DNA of 64,000 bases, taken from Thalassia testudinum (lineage: Eukaryota > Streptophyta > Magnoliopsida > Alismatales > Hydrocharitaceae). The notes under the pieces are model-generated. The model saw only the letters and a program-made list of their open reading frames with translations, made no database searches and was not told where the DNA came from. Positions 32,766 to 45,224 of the stretch are shown one piece after another; positions within the stretch are counted from its first letter, which is position 1, and every line of letters begins with the position of its first letter. Location: contig JAZHRO010000003.1 in assembly GCA_037157565.1 (NCBI GenBank), positions 42,111,001 through 42,175,000 of the forward strand, written 5' to 3'. Position numbers and translations under genes: made by a program.

Positions 32766-34499
32766 TTGTACTGTATGGCACCTTTCTTTTCGTTCCATTT
32801 TGTCATGGATCCTTCCACATCCTACTCGCATTTCCATTCCTACCCTCCTACCACCACTTATTCCCAAGATGATTATTATCCCGACCCAACTTATGACCAT
32901 TCATCCATTAGTTGGGATAACTTTGATTGGGGATTCAATTTTGAACCTCCAAGTTCAGGATTTAACCCTGGACACCATGATTTTGGTTTTTATCCTTCTC
33001 CAAGCTACACCGATTTTAGATCACCACCCTCATATGGACAACCTAATACGATCTACAATCAAGAAGGATTTAACACCTACCCTTCCCAGGACAACACTGC
33101 ATATAGGTCACCACCCCTCTCTGAACAACTCGAAATGACCTATTATCAAGGAGGGCACCAAGAATCTCAATTCCTTGACTCCCCTAGAATGAACCCAAAC
33201 CCACCCAACCCTGAACCAAACCATTTGGTTCAGGTGAGCCAGGTCTAAGATAAGGTGTTTGCTAACTTAAGGAATACCATACAATCTTTAGAAGCTCAGC
33301 CAACACCCTGCACTAAAGAATTGGAGCCTCTAATTCAAATGATTGATGATCTTAACAAATATTTGTTGGATTGGCTCCAAGATGTTAAGGATAAGGACCC
33401 GGGTGAGTTTTTACTTGAGAAGTTATCAAAATTGAGGATGAAATTTGTGGTTGCTTTAGTTCAATCTTGGGATGATTCCCAAGATGAACCCCTTTCAGGA
33501 GAGCCAATGTCAGAACCCACTCAGGCACCTATAGGGGGACACATTTTACGAGACCAGGGATAACTAGATTGGTCTAAAGCAACCAATTGACGATGAATTG
33601 ATTTCTTCACCCAAGTCCCTAAACCAGGGTATGAGGAAAAGTATGTCTCCATGGACTTGGAAATGATTGATGATTTTGAGACATATATAAATACGAATCC
33701 AAAATTCTTTGATTCTAAAGGTGAAGAATTTTTATGTGAAGTCTCACTTGAATTTGAGGAAAATGATTTGAGTGGGACGACTAGGCCTAAGGAGTATGAT
33801 AAATCATTTGATGGCCTTATAATTGAGGAAATTGATCATGTTAGGGCTAGCTTGGGGGATACAAATCATGTTTTCATGGATGATTCAATTCATAGCCCCA
33901 TTCCTTAATTACACTTCATTGAGCATAATGATGATTATCTTCTTGAGATTACCAAACCAAAGTCAATTCTGATTCAACCACAAATTTTAGACTTGGATAT
34001 TTTATACAGGGTATATGACATTTGTGAGGTCCCGAAAATTGTGATTGCGGAGGATATGAGCCAGGAAATCAAGATTTGGGAAGTCAATTCCAGGGGAAGT
34101 AGAAATTTGAGTCTAAGGGTTCCTATAGACCTGAAACCACCAACCTTCTACCAGGACCCTTATGACATTTTTTATTCTGATGATGCACAACCCAAGCACA
34201 AATTCACTGATTATCTTTTTTATCTTAATTTTTCCTATTGTTCGACTTTTTGGACTTGGGTTGTATCCTCATATATCGTAGGCCAACCCTGCTTGCATAC
34301 TAATTTTAGGTTCGAAGTAATTTTTATTCAAAACCTTAGATACACTCGACCCTGGGGCATGGGTCTACACCGCAACCTGTTCCACATCTGTGGACATTCT
34401 TTGCTTGCAGATCTTGAGGTTAATCTTTTTATTCTGATCCTGATATGCACTTGTGAATTCTTTATTTCTTCCCCTTATTTGTATAGTATACCTAGCTGA
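32766..34499 (+). pseudogene. Tyr/Pro/Trp-rich gag-position ORF of element B
   Basis: A single frame of 577 codons without any frameshift, broken only by stops at 33246, 33561, 33588, 33594 and 33906. The likely start is the ATG at 32805 (MDPSTSY). N-terminal third: Tyr-, Pro-, Ser- and Trp-rich (SISWDNFDWGFNFEP, YPSPSYTDFRSPPSY). Middle: a probable helical domain (NLRNTIQSLEAQP, MIDDLNKYLLDWLQDVKDK, VVALVQSWDDSQDE). Then an acidic domain (DDFETYINT, FFDS, EFEENDL). C-terminus: LRVPIDLKP, IFIQNLRY, HICGH and a hydrophobic stretch that may cross a membrane. Homologous to the ORF of K (minus, 50261-52094) and, more distantly, of G. In the helical domain B and K differ by about 18 synonymous and 13 replacement codons, a sign of past protein selection. 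The first B stop is TAA where K has CAA. No zinc knuckle or known gag domain is visible; function unknown. Confidence 0.65.
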
Positions 34500-35870
34500 A
34501 GGCAATAAATTTAGCACATATGCAGTCTGCTTTCATCTTAGAGCTAATCGGGTAATCATGAAATTTAGGTCCTTTCTACTCTACTCCGCTCTTTTTCATG
34601 TCTTTTTAATATAATGAGGACATTGCATTAGATAGGTATGGGGGGGTGGATATTCATCTCTAAATCATTTTGTTAGCTCCATAGATTCTTTTATTTTCTC
34701 TTTATTTATTTAAAAAAATTGAATTAGGAAAAGAGAACTTAGGCCTTAGAAATTTATCAACCATAAGAAATAATACATTAGGACCTGAACACTTAGACCC
34801 TTTAGGTCTTCGAGCTTAATCAGCTCGGGTGTCCACTAAAATGTGGATTTGTTTCTTGAGTCCTTGCCATTTGAAAATTCATTTTTAATTGGTTAAATAA
34901 GTTGGGGTGATAAGTACACGACTTATCAACCTGCCCTCTGATTTATGGGAACTTATAGTCTAAGCACCTACACACTATTTGCACTGACTCACTTTTTGAT
35001 GATTTTAACAGAAATTGGGTAGCTAATGAACCTTCTAGGGTGGTATGGATGGCAAGTTGTCGTGGGTAACAGCCCATTGACCAGTTGTCCAGAGCCCAGC
35101 CACATGACTATTCTCTTTCTGCTGCCTTTAGGTAAATATTAGATCAGGGAAGCCACCTACTTATAAAAAAAGAACAAAATAGAGAAATACCAAAAAAAAT
35201 GATAAGAAATAGAAAAGAAGAAAAAATAAATAAGCCACACTTCACCGCATGCGTATGGCTGGCAAGTTGTCATGAGTAACAGCCCATTGACCGGTTGTCC
35301 AAAACCTAGCTCACAAGAATGCACAAATAATTCCTAAACACTTAGGAAGAAGAGGGAAAGTAGAATAAGTTGGGAAGGTATACATTGGGTTCACCCTTAT
35401 GTTGACCCCATAAATAAAAAGTAGGAAGAAAGCTACCAGTCCAATAGATACACCTTTAGGCAAAATTTCTTTTCAAGGTCACCTAAGGACATAGAAATCC
35501 AAAGTCCATTCTTATTGTTGATTAGTGAGTCTATCACATCACACAAAAAGATTCTTAGCACTTAGAGTTCTTATTGAGTCTTGGGTGGGTTGGGTAGTTG
35601 TAGAAAGCTGCTCCGAAACTCTTAACTCAAAAATCAAAAAAAAAATTATAAAAGAAGAAAAAAAATGTATTTGAGTTTGAATAAGGCAAGGGCTTGGGCG
35701 ATTTTCATTTTGGTAGACACACGTGCACTATTGAGTCTAGGTAATTCAGGTCATTAGTAGAAATTTCTTAGTTTTGAAAAATAACTATTGCCCAAGTAAT
35801 TTGATCTTAACTTTGTTTATAAATAACATGTAGTTTTGCTAAGGACTAGCAATAGATAGGCATATGGGTG
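34500..35870 (+). other. 3' non-coding region of element B
   Basis: Contains ATAATGAGGACATTGCA followed by an internal polypurine-like TATGGGGGGGTG (34611-34650), the two hairpin modules (35038-35105 and 35255-35312) around an A-rich tract (35164-35232), a second A-rich tract (35632-35660) and the terminal polypurine tract CATATGGGTG before the LTR. All are shared with A, and with K in inverse. Confidence 0.7.
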
Positions 35871-37719
35871 TGATGTGCACACATTTAGTTGTTCTAAAAT
35901 GCCTATTTATGCATGTTCCTAAGTCTATAGAAACATCACGCATTATAAATATTGCATAACATACATCATCATGCATTGAGATTAGTTTGTACAAATTATA
36001 GGTTAATTTATCCTTTTTGTTGCAGGGGACAAGGCAATATCATTTCGAGGCCTCAGATTGAAGATCCAACTATATGAATCTGATTAGGGCAATAATCAGA
36101 GTCCAACACCTCTGAGATCGCTCCAATCAGATTTTCGTAGCATCAAATACAGTCCAAGAAAGATCAGAGGCCAATGGGCAAGGTGGTGTAAAAATCATTC
36201 CTCAGATGAAGAATCCAACTGCACAGATGAGTTCGAATCGACGATCGTAGCCTAATGGCATGAAAATCGATTCAATCCGACAACCGTAGCACCACTTACA
36301 AAACAAAGAAGATGGACAACCATGACGGTGCCACGTGGTGCCATCATAGCTGCCCAACACCGCCTGTAGTGCCTCCTCTTCGATCACACGACCAATCTCA
36401 ACCATTCAATCTCCATCCAATGGTTGAGATGCATCCTAGCCGTACCCCCTTACTTCTAAAGAGCAAGGCCAAGAGAAGATCTCAACTATTAGATTGAGAT
36501 CCAACAACTGAGAGAATGCGTGGAGAAGATCAAAAACTTGCTTCAAACGGTCGCGTAGTGCAGCAGTGAAGTGCCTCTCGCAAAGAGCGTGATGTGCACT
36601 TGAATCAATGTGAGAAGATTAAATTCGCAAAGAGGAGCAGCATGCGAAATTGCACTGTTCGATACGATATGAACGGTCGATGGAGCAGCGACGTGGTTCC
36701 CTCTCGTGCATCAAATGGAAGCATAGCACTCACGCGCATGATGACGTGCGATTGTACACGGGTGTTGCACGCGTGGTAGGACGAAGAGGAGTGTGGCTTT
36801 TAAGCCGTTTGATCTCTTAATCAGACAACTGAGGATACGCGCGGCTCGATAAGGTGTGCAACGCCTGAAGGTGAGAGGGTGGTGATGTGGGCGCCTCTAA
36901 GCCATTGGATGCGGAGCGAGCGGCAGAGATGGAGGCACAGATGTAGTGTCGTGGGCCTTTAGTGACACTTATATGCATCACTAAAGGCTGCATATTAATT
37001 TTTAAGCCTTAAAATGGTCTTTATGCCCCTCATTCCTACAACTATAAAAGGCCTACCCCTACCACACATTTCACCATCCCTTCTCTTCTTCTTTCATCTC
37101 CTGCAAGCTCTACGAGCAAGTCTGATACCCGAGATGCTCCATTAGAGCTAGAGTAAAATAATTTTCCATCTTCTCACCCCCTTCATGGAGCATCCCGTGG
37201 TTGTCTTCTTGCCACCATTCGGGAAGCGGATCCCACTGCGATGCCACCTTATTCCGTCCTCCATCCTCCAACTTCCTTCCCCCTCGTACAGCATCTTACC
37301 ACCCTCTTCCGGGTGCTCTATCAACGCAGCTCGTCCTCTAAGCAGCCGTCAAGGAGGATTTTCTCATCCGTCTCTTTTTTCGCTTTCTAGTGTAGCAAGT
37401 AGATGTAATGGACATGATTTTATCGTTATAAAAGATTGTTTATTCTCTCCCTATTTTCTCATTATTTGTATTATTCTATCTCTCTCTTCTATTATTTATT
37501 CTTTAAGTATAATAGCTAATGTAGATTAATTAAACCAGCTAATCTGCCTTCGTGATAATAATTCCAAACACGATTTTTAATCAAACGTTCACCTCCCCGT
37601 GTTCGATCAGGGATGCACTAGAGTTTCAATTATAATTTTTATTTGATAGTATATTTTTATGCAACTACAACGACAGGTTTTCAAACTCAAACTTTTAGCG
37701 TTCGAAATCTAGCTAATCA
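35871..37719 (+). repeat. 3' LTR of element B
   Basis: 1.85 kb, TGATGTGCACACATT to GCTAATCA. Carries a G-box CCACGTGG (36331-36338), palindromic GATC modules near 36390-36420 and 36480-36512, a tRNA-like segment (36550-36615), the stem-loop (36954-36987), a TATA box (37041-37050) and CACCTCCCCGTGTTCGATC near 37590. The intact version of the truncated 5' LTR. Confidence 0.8.
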
Positions 37720-38100
37720 AGGTCCCTAACTTTATATGTGAAAATAATGTAAAGGCTCATGTGTACATGAAGGACCTAAAGGTAAATCCTTAATTGCAAG
37801 GTTCTAATGTTGTCAAAACTCCATTAACATTTTATGGTATTTTAATTAAACATATTGGAACATATTACAACCCTTGATTTGTTCATTCAAGCTCAAATTG
37901 GTGTTCAGAACATCCAACTGTGTTATAGGTATAGAATATCTCAAAATTGACCTAATTATGCATTTTTAGTACAAATGAGTGTTTTTGGCATTTTTCCATA
38001 ATTCTCACACTTAACTCATTTCTTGTGTTAATTTGATAGTGTTTAACCTAGTTTCTTGCTTAACTTAAGCATTTTAGCTATGATAAACCACATCTCATCA
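37720..38100 (-). repeat. Proximal part of the 3' LTR of element H
   Basis: The minus-strand LTR starts with the complement of CATCTCATCA (TGATGAGATG, 38100) directly after a polypurine tract on the minus strand, runs to the B insertion site and continues at 30196. 37720-37724 is the B target duplication. Confidence 0.55.
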
Positions 38101-39929
38101 TACCCCCATGCTTAGGTTTTTGCTAGTCCCTTAGCAAACAACTCGTTAAGTGCAAAACAATCAGCCTCAGCTAGGCAACTGTGAAGTGATTTCTATTTAC
38201 TTATTTTGAATGTTAAGTGTTTAGAGATGATCTTTAAGATAAATTTTCTGTAGCAAACCAACTGTGTTTATATGGTGGACATTTTAGGAACCAGATGCTT
38301 AGAGAGATTACCAAATCTCAAGACTTACATAACATAGACCATCTCTTGACTAACAAGGACTTTTGATATTTAAACCTTAAGTGTAATTTCTAGGACTCAG
38401 AAGGTTTTACCAAGCTCAAGAACCAAGAGGTTATGGTTGTGCTTAGTGTATAATCAAGACTAACAAAATGAACACTAAGACTCAAATGTAGGGTTTCACT
38501 TCTTTTTAAGTCCAGGTTGATCTCAACTTCAGCTAATGTTTTCAGATTAAATCTCAAAATAACTAAAGACTCAAACCCAACACTTACTGTGTTTGTGGCT
38601 CAAAGAATATTTGGTGGAAACAAAGGGTATATGTAATGCACCCTAAAATAACCATATTTGGTGGAAATACAAATATTTACAATTGGAATTGGAGAACATA
38701 CTGACTATTCAAAAGAATGTCTTTTTCTTTTCTTTTGACCTTTTCTTTTTTTCTGCTTTTTCTCATTTTTTATTTTTTTCTTCATTTTTCTTCTTTTTTT
38801 GAAAGTACATGTCAGTATGTCTCCTTCAACTTTATTTGGTTGAGTACACTTATTTGGTGGGTGAGTACTTTGGTGTAAAGAGCTTATCCTAGACACAAGT
38901 CTAAAACCTATGACAAAGAGTCTACCTTCATTAACAAGTAAGGACTACACCTTCCCTAATGAGCATTAGGGTTGATACTTAAGTTCATCTGATCTTTCCT
39001 AAATTTATGTAGTGTAAACCAAGGTTACTTCAACTCTTAAACAAAGGAAAACTAACAAATCCTATACTAATGACTCAGGTACAAGAATGTATCCTAGGTT
39101 AGGAGAGATATTAGTCTATCTTGTCAAAGCTTAAGTGTATTAAGCCTAAGCCTGAGAGAATCAAGCTTATGTGGCCCAGAAAGTCTAACCAACAAAGGTT
39201 GAATGTCCATAAACACTTATTCTATTTTTGGTTCAGCTTTAAGATCATAATTAAACAATTATAAAACTTTTGTTCCTTGTTTCTCAGAATTCTGGAGTTT
39301 CTCTCTCAATCAATGAATATAGATAAGGTCCCTTATTGTATTTTTGAAATTTTTATTTTCACATTTTTTGTGTTTTTATTTTGTAATTTTTCAAAATTTT
39401 CAAAAATTTTCAATTCTTTTAGATTTTTCTATAATACTATCTATATTCGCTAAAGGGAGTGTCTATAATTGCATTCCAGTAAATGATTTCCCCATTTACA
39501 CCCCTCATACATAAATGATGTAATATCCTCATTGAATGATTAGGGTGGATGCAAATGCATACTCTGCTTTTCCCTAACTTAGACTAAGGTGATGGAAGGA
39601 AGTTAGAATGAGGAGATAAAATCTCCATGAAGATGATTTCAAGTCTGATATAATTCAAAGTGGAAAGTCGGGCTAAGTAATGAAATGCATGACAAAATGT
39701 GACCATGCCTGCAGACTACGAATGAAAGGATAGACACCTAAGGAAGAAAGGAAAATAAAGAAAGATAAAATAGTTATATACAATGGGGTGCTAAGTTTTA
39801 CGCCTTCAGCTAAGCATAAACCCAGAAGAAGTATCAGAAGTTGGTTCAAAATATAGGAGCAAAATGGTAGAATTGACAAGTCTGAGGTCATGAGGTTCAA
39901 TGAAAGGTTTCAATCTCTAGCAATTCATA
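38101..39929 (-). other. 3' non-coding region of element H
   Basis: Begins (minus strand end) with the polypurine tract complementary to TACCCCCATGCTTAG (38101-38115). No gene. It includes T/C-rich tracts (38725-38800 and 39340-39430) and, near 39515, a relic of the GAGGATATTAC motif. The frame 39673-39900 covers the post-pol GCTTAGCTGAAGGCG block shared with B and K, and is hydrophobic but unsupported as a gene. Confidence 0.5.
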
Positions 39930-40915
39930 GTGAAAGGTTTAGATTTGTCAATCTCAATAATCTCAATGGCTCCAATATCAACTACTTTCTTTATGATAAA
40001 AGGTCTAGTCCATTTAGATATGAGTTTTCTTGGAAAAAGTTTAAGTCTAGAGTCGAATAGAAGGACCTTCTAACCAGGGTGAAATGTTTTCCTATGGATG
40101 TGGCGATCGTGGAAGGCCTTGATTTTATCCTTATATATAAATCCTCGAGCTTTCATAAGATTCATTCCTTAACTCATCTAGCTTGAAAATTTGCAATCTT
40201 CTATGATCATCGACCTTCTCTAAGTCCAAATTACACTTTCTATGGCCTAATAGGCTTTGTGTTCAAGCTCTACAAGAAGATGATAAGGTTTCCCATACAC
40301 TAGTCTAAAAGAAGACATGCCTAATGGGGTTTTGTGAGATGTCCTATATGCACACAAAGCATTAAAAAGGCGGGAAGACCAATCTTTCCTATCAGGTCTA
40401 ATAGTAGTTTGCAAAATCTTCTTGATCTTTCGATTGGACACTTCAGCTAGTCCATTAGTCTGTGGGTGATAAGGTGTTGCAATCCTATGTGTCACCCCAT
40501 AGTTTTAAAGCAGGGACGAAAAATATGTATTTCTAAAATGAGACCCTCTATCACTAATGATAGCTCTAGGTACCCTAAAACAAGAGAAGATATAATCCTG
40601 TACAAATTATTTCACAACTCTATGATCATTTGTTCTCGTGGGGATGACTTCAATCCATTTTGACACATAATCCACAGCTAAAAAGATGTACTCAAAGCCA
40701 TAAGAATTTAGAAAAGGTCCCATAAAGTAAGTGCCTCATATGTCAAAGTTCTCGCACACTAGAATCGAGTTCAAGGGCATCATGTCTCGGTGACCAATAC
40801 TGCCAAGAGATTGATAGCGTGAACATTCCCTACTATAATGGTGTGCGTCTTTGAAGATTGTGGGCAAATAGAAATTGCTTTGCAAAATCTTGGCAATAGT
40901 CTTTCACATTGTTTA
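39930..40915 (-). pseudogene. Athila-type integrase, first copy
   Basis: Integrase inserts the DNA copy into the genome. On the minus strand: FYLPTIFKDAH and MMPLNSILVCENFD (end of the zinc-binding region), then the core with [49 protein letters not shown] and a C-terminal DNA-binding part to about 39930. The second catalytic Asp (SDRG) and the Glu (GLAEVSN) are present. The first Asp, expected in the GIDFMGPF context, is replaced by Tyr (GTYFMGPF). There are about three stops. The N-terminus is missing where sequence from another 3' end begins (about 40916). Confidence 0.8.
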
Positions 40916-41279
40916 CACTTTCATACCCTCCCATGCCTAAGATTTGTAATGTCCTCATTGTAAATTGGGTGGGTTCGAGTTCAGCTTAGTTCGTACGTTA
41001 GAACAGGTTTAGATGGATGAGTGAATAGGTCGAGATGGCTGTTGCGAATGATTTCAAGCTCCAATACAAATATCAAAGGTGGAGTCAGCTATTCTAAGGA
41101 ATGAACCCTAAAGTGCAATATGAATTTAGCTCGAAAATGGGTAAGAAGGGTCTTGGGTTTTCAAATGACTGGTTGCCTCCCATTAAGCGCTAAGTTTAAC
41201 ACCATCAGCTGGGTGCGATGCAGGTCATGTTGAATGGAGGTCAAAAGATTCAGCAACCAAATTTGAATTAGTGAGTTTG
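40916..41279 (-). other. 3' non-coding remnant after the second integrase copy
   Basis: Contains the inverse of the GAGGACATTAC motif followed by CATGGGAGGG (40940-40990) and the post-pol GGGAGGCAACC block (41175-41195), both standard downstream of pol in these elements. It ends abruptly in the first integrase copy, marking a deletion or duplication junction. Confidence 0.5.
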
Positions 41280-42313
41280 AGGAATGGTTTCAATCTTTAA
41301 CCATTCATTACAAAAGGATTTGACTCATAGCTGAGTCCACTAATTTCAACAGCTCCATTTCCAAAGATCCCCCAGACTAGAAAAGGTCTGATCCATTTTG
41401 ATCTCAGCTTTCCTGGGAAGAGCTTAAGCTTGACATCGAAGAGAAAGACTTTTTGACCAAGATAGAAAGATTTCCGTGATATGTGCTTGTCATGAATGGC
41501 CTTGATCCACTCTTTGTAGATACACGAGTTCTTGTACGCATCATTGCATAACTCATCGATCTCACCCATTTGCAATCAATGGTGGATTCCAACCTTCTTA
41601 ATATCTAGATTTCATTTCTGTACTGCACAATAGACTTTATGCTCCATTTCTACAGGAAGGTAACATGCCTTCCCTTACACAAGTCTGAATGGAGACATTT
41701 CTAACTGGGTTTTACGAGCAATCCTATAGACCTATAATACTTTCGAATGTCAGGATGACCAGTCCTTCCTGTCAAGCCAAATAGTGACCTAAAGGATTTT
41801 CTTGATCTCTTGATTGGAGAGCTCAGTCAATCCATTAGTCTAGGGGTGATAAGGAGTCAAAATGCTGTGTGACACCCCAAACTTTTTAAATAAAGGCTGG
41901 AAGTGCACATTCGCGAAGTGAGACCCACCATTCATTGATGATGGCATTAGGAATCCCAAACCTGAAAAAGATGTTCTCTTGAATGAAGCGGAAAATAACT
42001 TTATGATCATTTGTTCTCGTGGGTATAACTTCAATCCATTTCGAGATATAATCAACAGTAAGTAAGATGTACTCGAAGCAATTAGATCTAGGAAATGGTC
42101 CCATAAAATCAATCCCCCATATGTCAAAGATCTCACACACGGTAATCAGATTTAAGGGCATTATATTATGTAGGCCCATGTTGCCGAGGGTCTAGAATGG
42201 GCACATGCCCAACAATAGGCTTGTGTGTCTTTGAACAGATTGGGCCAAAAGAACCCACACGAAGGATCTTTGTTACGATTTTACACCTAGAGAAATTGCC
42301 ACCGCAAGCCGGG
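41280..42313 (-). pseudogene. Athila-type integrase, second copy, core and C-terminus (element H)
   Basis: On the minus strand: [18 protein letters not shown] keeps the first catalytic Asp, then [20 protein letters not shown] frameshift and substitutions destroy the second catalytic Asp, and stops follow. C-terminal traces include YKEWIKAIHDKHI, FLFDVKLKLFPGKLRSKW and VEISGL. The N-terminal zinc-finger part is interrupted by element G at 42313 and continues at 57767. Confidence 0.8.
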
Positions 42314-43993
42314 TGATAAGTCCACTTTAGTGGATCATTATTTGGTCTAAGTACTCCCTAATTACTTATTCTTAGTTATTAATTGATCAAGAGTTATATG
42401 ATTATCCACCTTAGTCTGCATATAATTTTATGCGTTAATTTTACATTTAATAACATATGATATGGTAACATAATCTATTTGATGGATGCAGATTAGACGC
42501 AAAAGCTTGAACATCCATTTTTTTTACTTCTATAAGACGTCCCGAGCTTAGATTAGACGTCTGGGAACTGCCAACATGAACTCACTGACAATACATTTTT
42601 TAAGACGTCTGGAGCTTGGATCAAACGTCTGATGAAGACACCGCCAGACTTATCTCACCGTTCCAACCACTCGCAATCTTCGCCGAGTGGTTGGAGAATC
42701 TTTCAATCGAAGGAAAAAAAACAAAGGCATTTTCAAAGGAGGGTCGATCATCTTCTTCATCATCTTCTAATCCAACCCCCCCTGCGGGGATCATCACCAC
42801 CATGAAATCAATCATACACCGTGACCCCATACCACACACTGTGAACCTTTGTGAGCTTCCCCACCACGCCACTGTGACCTCCACCACCATTAGCCATGTA
42901 ATGATAGGGCATGGCCATCGTACTGCATCCTTGCTTCCATCCCACCACCATCAGCACACTACTACCCTCACCATTTGCTTCCTCTTCCTATGCATGGCAC
43001 ACCATAGATGTCGCATCCTCTCCTTTTTCCTCTCCTCTTTCATTTCCTTCTTCTTCCTCTTTTCCACCCACACCCACTGTTCATCTTCTTCTCCAACCAA
43101 ACCCATCAACCACAAACTACACTCCACATCGTGTGGCCACCCTCAACCTCCTACCTCACCACTGACACCACTGACATCCTCCTCTATCTTAGTCGCATCT
43201 ACGCCTACGACTACACCATAACCAGTGGCTCCTCCACCACCACCAACATAACCCGCCATCGGCCACCACTCCTCGCCGTGCGGCCAACCTCGACCTCCCC
43301 ACACCTCGCCATTACCACCGTTGTGAGCCTCTCCTCTAGCACATCTCCTCCACCTAGCCTCACGGCCAGCAAGGCCTTCTCCATCATGAGCGAAGTCGTC
43401 ATGCAATGTGCTCTATTTTGCTACAGGAGCATAGCAATTAGTTTTTACATTGCCTTGCCATTGCCAATTCCTACATATATATTATTAAATCAATTAGATA
43501 TTGTGTGGCTTTGATGAGAATGTCCCTCTTCTTTCGTTAAATCACTTTTAAAACATTATTCCATTCATTTAAAAGGTTTTTTATTTGATTAGAGGGAAGA
43601 CATTCTCTTGTCTTGTTTCAAGAGAAGTGCCGGTGAATGTCATGGTCAAAATTTATTTTTATTTCATTATTGTAGTGAAATTTCATGATCACTCCTGTTA
43701 TTTAACATAAATGAAATTTCAGTGATTCCATGCATTGTGATCTTAATTTAAAGAGGGTTTTAGCTTGATTTTGATTCCACTGCTTCAGAATATATTTGTG
43801 AACATTTGCTTTACATCTTGTGCAAGTTTTAATAGGCCAATGCCTCCCTGTGGATACAACACTGGGACCAATGTGGTTAGATTAGATTTAAATTAATTTT
43901 GATAGAGAGATTTTCCGCCACATGAAAAAAAATACAATGACATTATCATTTTATTGCTATTAACTTTTTAATCAAGTGAAGAGCTCTTCGTCA
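42314..43993 (+). repeat. 5' LTR of element G
   Basis: TGATAAGTCCACTTTAG to CTTCGTCA. Early in the LTR are two pairs of GACGTC boxes (42536-42565 and 42602-42632), palindromic bZIP-type sites also found in LTR I. A long CCA/TCC-rich stretch (42750-43400) stays open for 201 codons; the matching stretch in the 3' LTR is also open, but composition explains this. TGCCTCCCTGTGGATAC lies near 43840. Confidence 0.8.
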
Positions 43994-43995
43994 AA

Positions 43996-45224
43996 TGGCA
44001 CCATTGCCGAGGAGGTAACAGGCCTAGTAAACTCACAAGTATTTTTCTATTTGCATTGATCCCGATTTATTGCTATTTATTGATCTATCATTCTTCTATG
44101 TGAGGTACATTCTGGAGGAAGAGAAGCACACGAGGGACACTCGTCACCTTGGTGCACCTTGTCGCCACCTCAAGGATAATCGCATGTGCACGTGGGCCTT
44201 GATCCCACATGCGTGGAGGGAGGATTGGCGGCTAAGGACCTATTTGCTTCTTTTAGATTTAGATTAGGCTAGATAGACATTAAACATTTAATTTCTATCT
44301 TGTGGACCCATGTTGGGCATTTTCGGGAACATGTTCCCAGTACTTTTTATTGTTTATTGCTATTGTATGCAGGAGCGTCTTTTTGGGAGCGTGTTCCCAT
44401 TTTATTTAGATTATAGGTTTATTTGAATTGTTTGAATTGCATGTTAGTTAGTTAGCTAAATTAGATTAGGTTTGTTTGCTTCTTATCATAAAAAAAAGGA
44501 AAAAAAATAAAAATCTGAACTGCTTGCTAGAAACTGCATATCTATAGGGCAATCATCTAGGATTGAATGAGCAGCATCTAGTTTATCTTAATTGCATCGC
44601 AGACATCTTGCATTGAAGAAAGCTGGAGTAAGGTACCTCTTTTCTTGAGCATCAATTACCTGTCATGCATCTGTATTGGACTTAAATCTAAGACCACTAA
44701 AGTGTGTGAATCAAATTAATTCAGTGGTCACTTTAAGAAATTGGGATTGTTAGGAGGTTGGACCTTAAAATCAATGACTTTAATTACATGCAAAAGGACT
44801 TGTTTGCAGGATTTTAAAACATAAAATGCGTACGTGTGTTGCACACCTAAGACACTACGCACATCACACATAAGGTCACTAGAAAAATTTCTACCTCTCC
44901 TTGCACAACAAGGGAAGTTAGTCAGAAATCAACAATCCTATCCACCAAGTTACTTCGGTTTCTTGTGCATGGGCTTGATTTGAGACTTCCATCCCTTGCG
45001 AGTAGGTTGTAGGCACCAACAGAAGTCAGCCTAGGAAGCGTAATTCTTGCAAAACTTGTTTGTCCACCAACTAAATGCTTAATTCTAAGACCTAGAATCT
45101 ACTAAAAACAGATCCTACTATATTTGCGTTTGTTTTGACAGTGGTAGAACTCTCTAGGAAGTTTCTATTTTTATTCTGATTTCTTCTAAGTCCTAAGAGA
45201 GTTAAACCTATTTGGCTTAAAGAA
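43996..45224 (+). other. Primer-binding site and leader of element G
   Basis: TGGCACCATTGCCGAGGAG (43996-44014) matches the tRNA-Asp primer site closely. The leader is non-coding. Near 44270-44400 a short phrase (GGGAGCGTGTTCCCA or GGGAACATGTTCCCAG) occurs twice. Confidence 0.75.

Larger units (their letters stand above)
30197..37719 (+). mobile_element. Element B: complete non-autonomous LTR retrotransposon
   Basis: 7.5 kb, flanked by AGGTT (30192-30196) and AGGTC (37720-37724), a target duplication with one transition. Order: 5' LTR, tRNA-Asp primer site, leader, one long broken ORF, 3' non-coding region with two polypurine-like tracts, 3' LTR. No protease, RT, RNase H or integrase could be found, so it must have depended on enzymes from elsewhere. 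It is inserted in the LTR of H. Confidence 0.85.

Noticed and set aside
39673..39900. Env-like membrane protein downstream of integrase
   Set aside because: A single short hydrophobic frame over a conserved non-coding block; no signal peptide or longer ORF as in env-bearing Athila elements.
42616..43514. Long open frames in the G 5' LTR (201 and 168 codons), with counterparts at 56587-57147
   Set aside because: CCA/TCC-rich composition lacks stop codons in several frames at once, the two LTRs are copies of one sequence, and no domain is visible.
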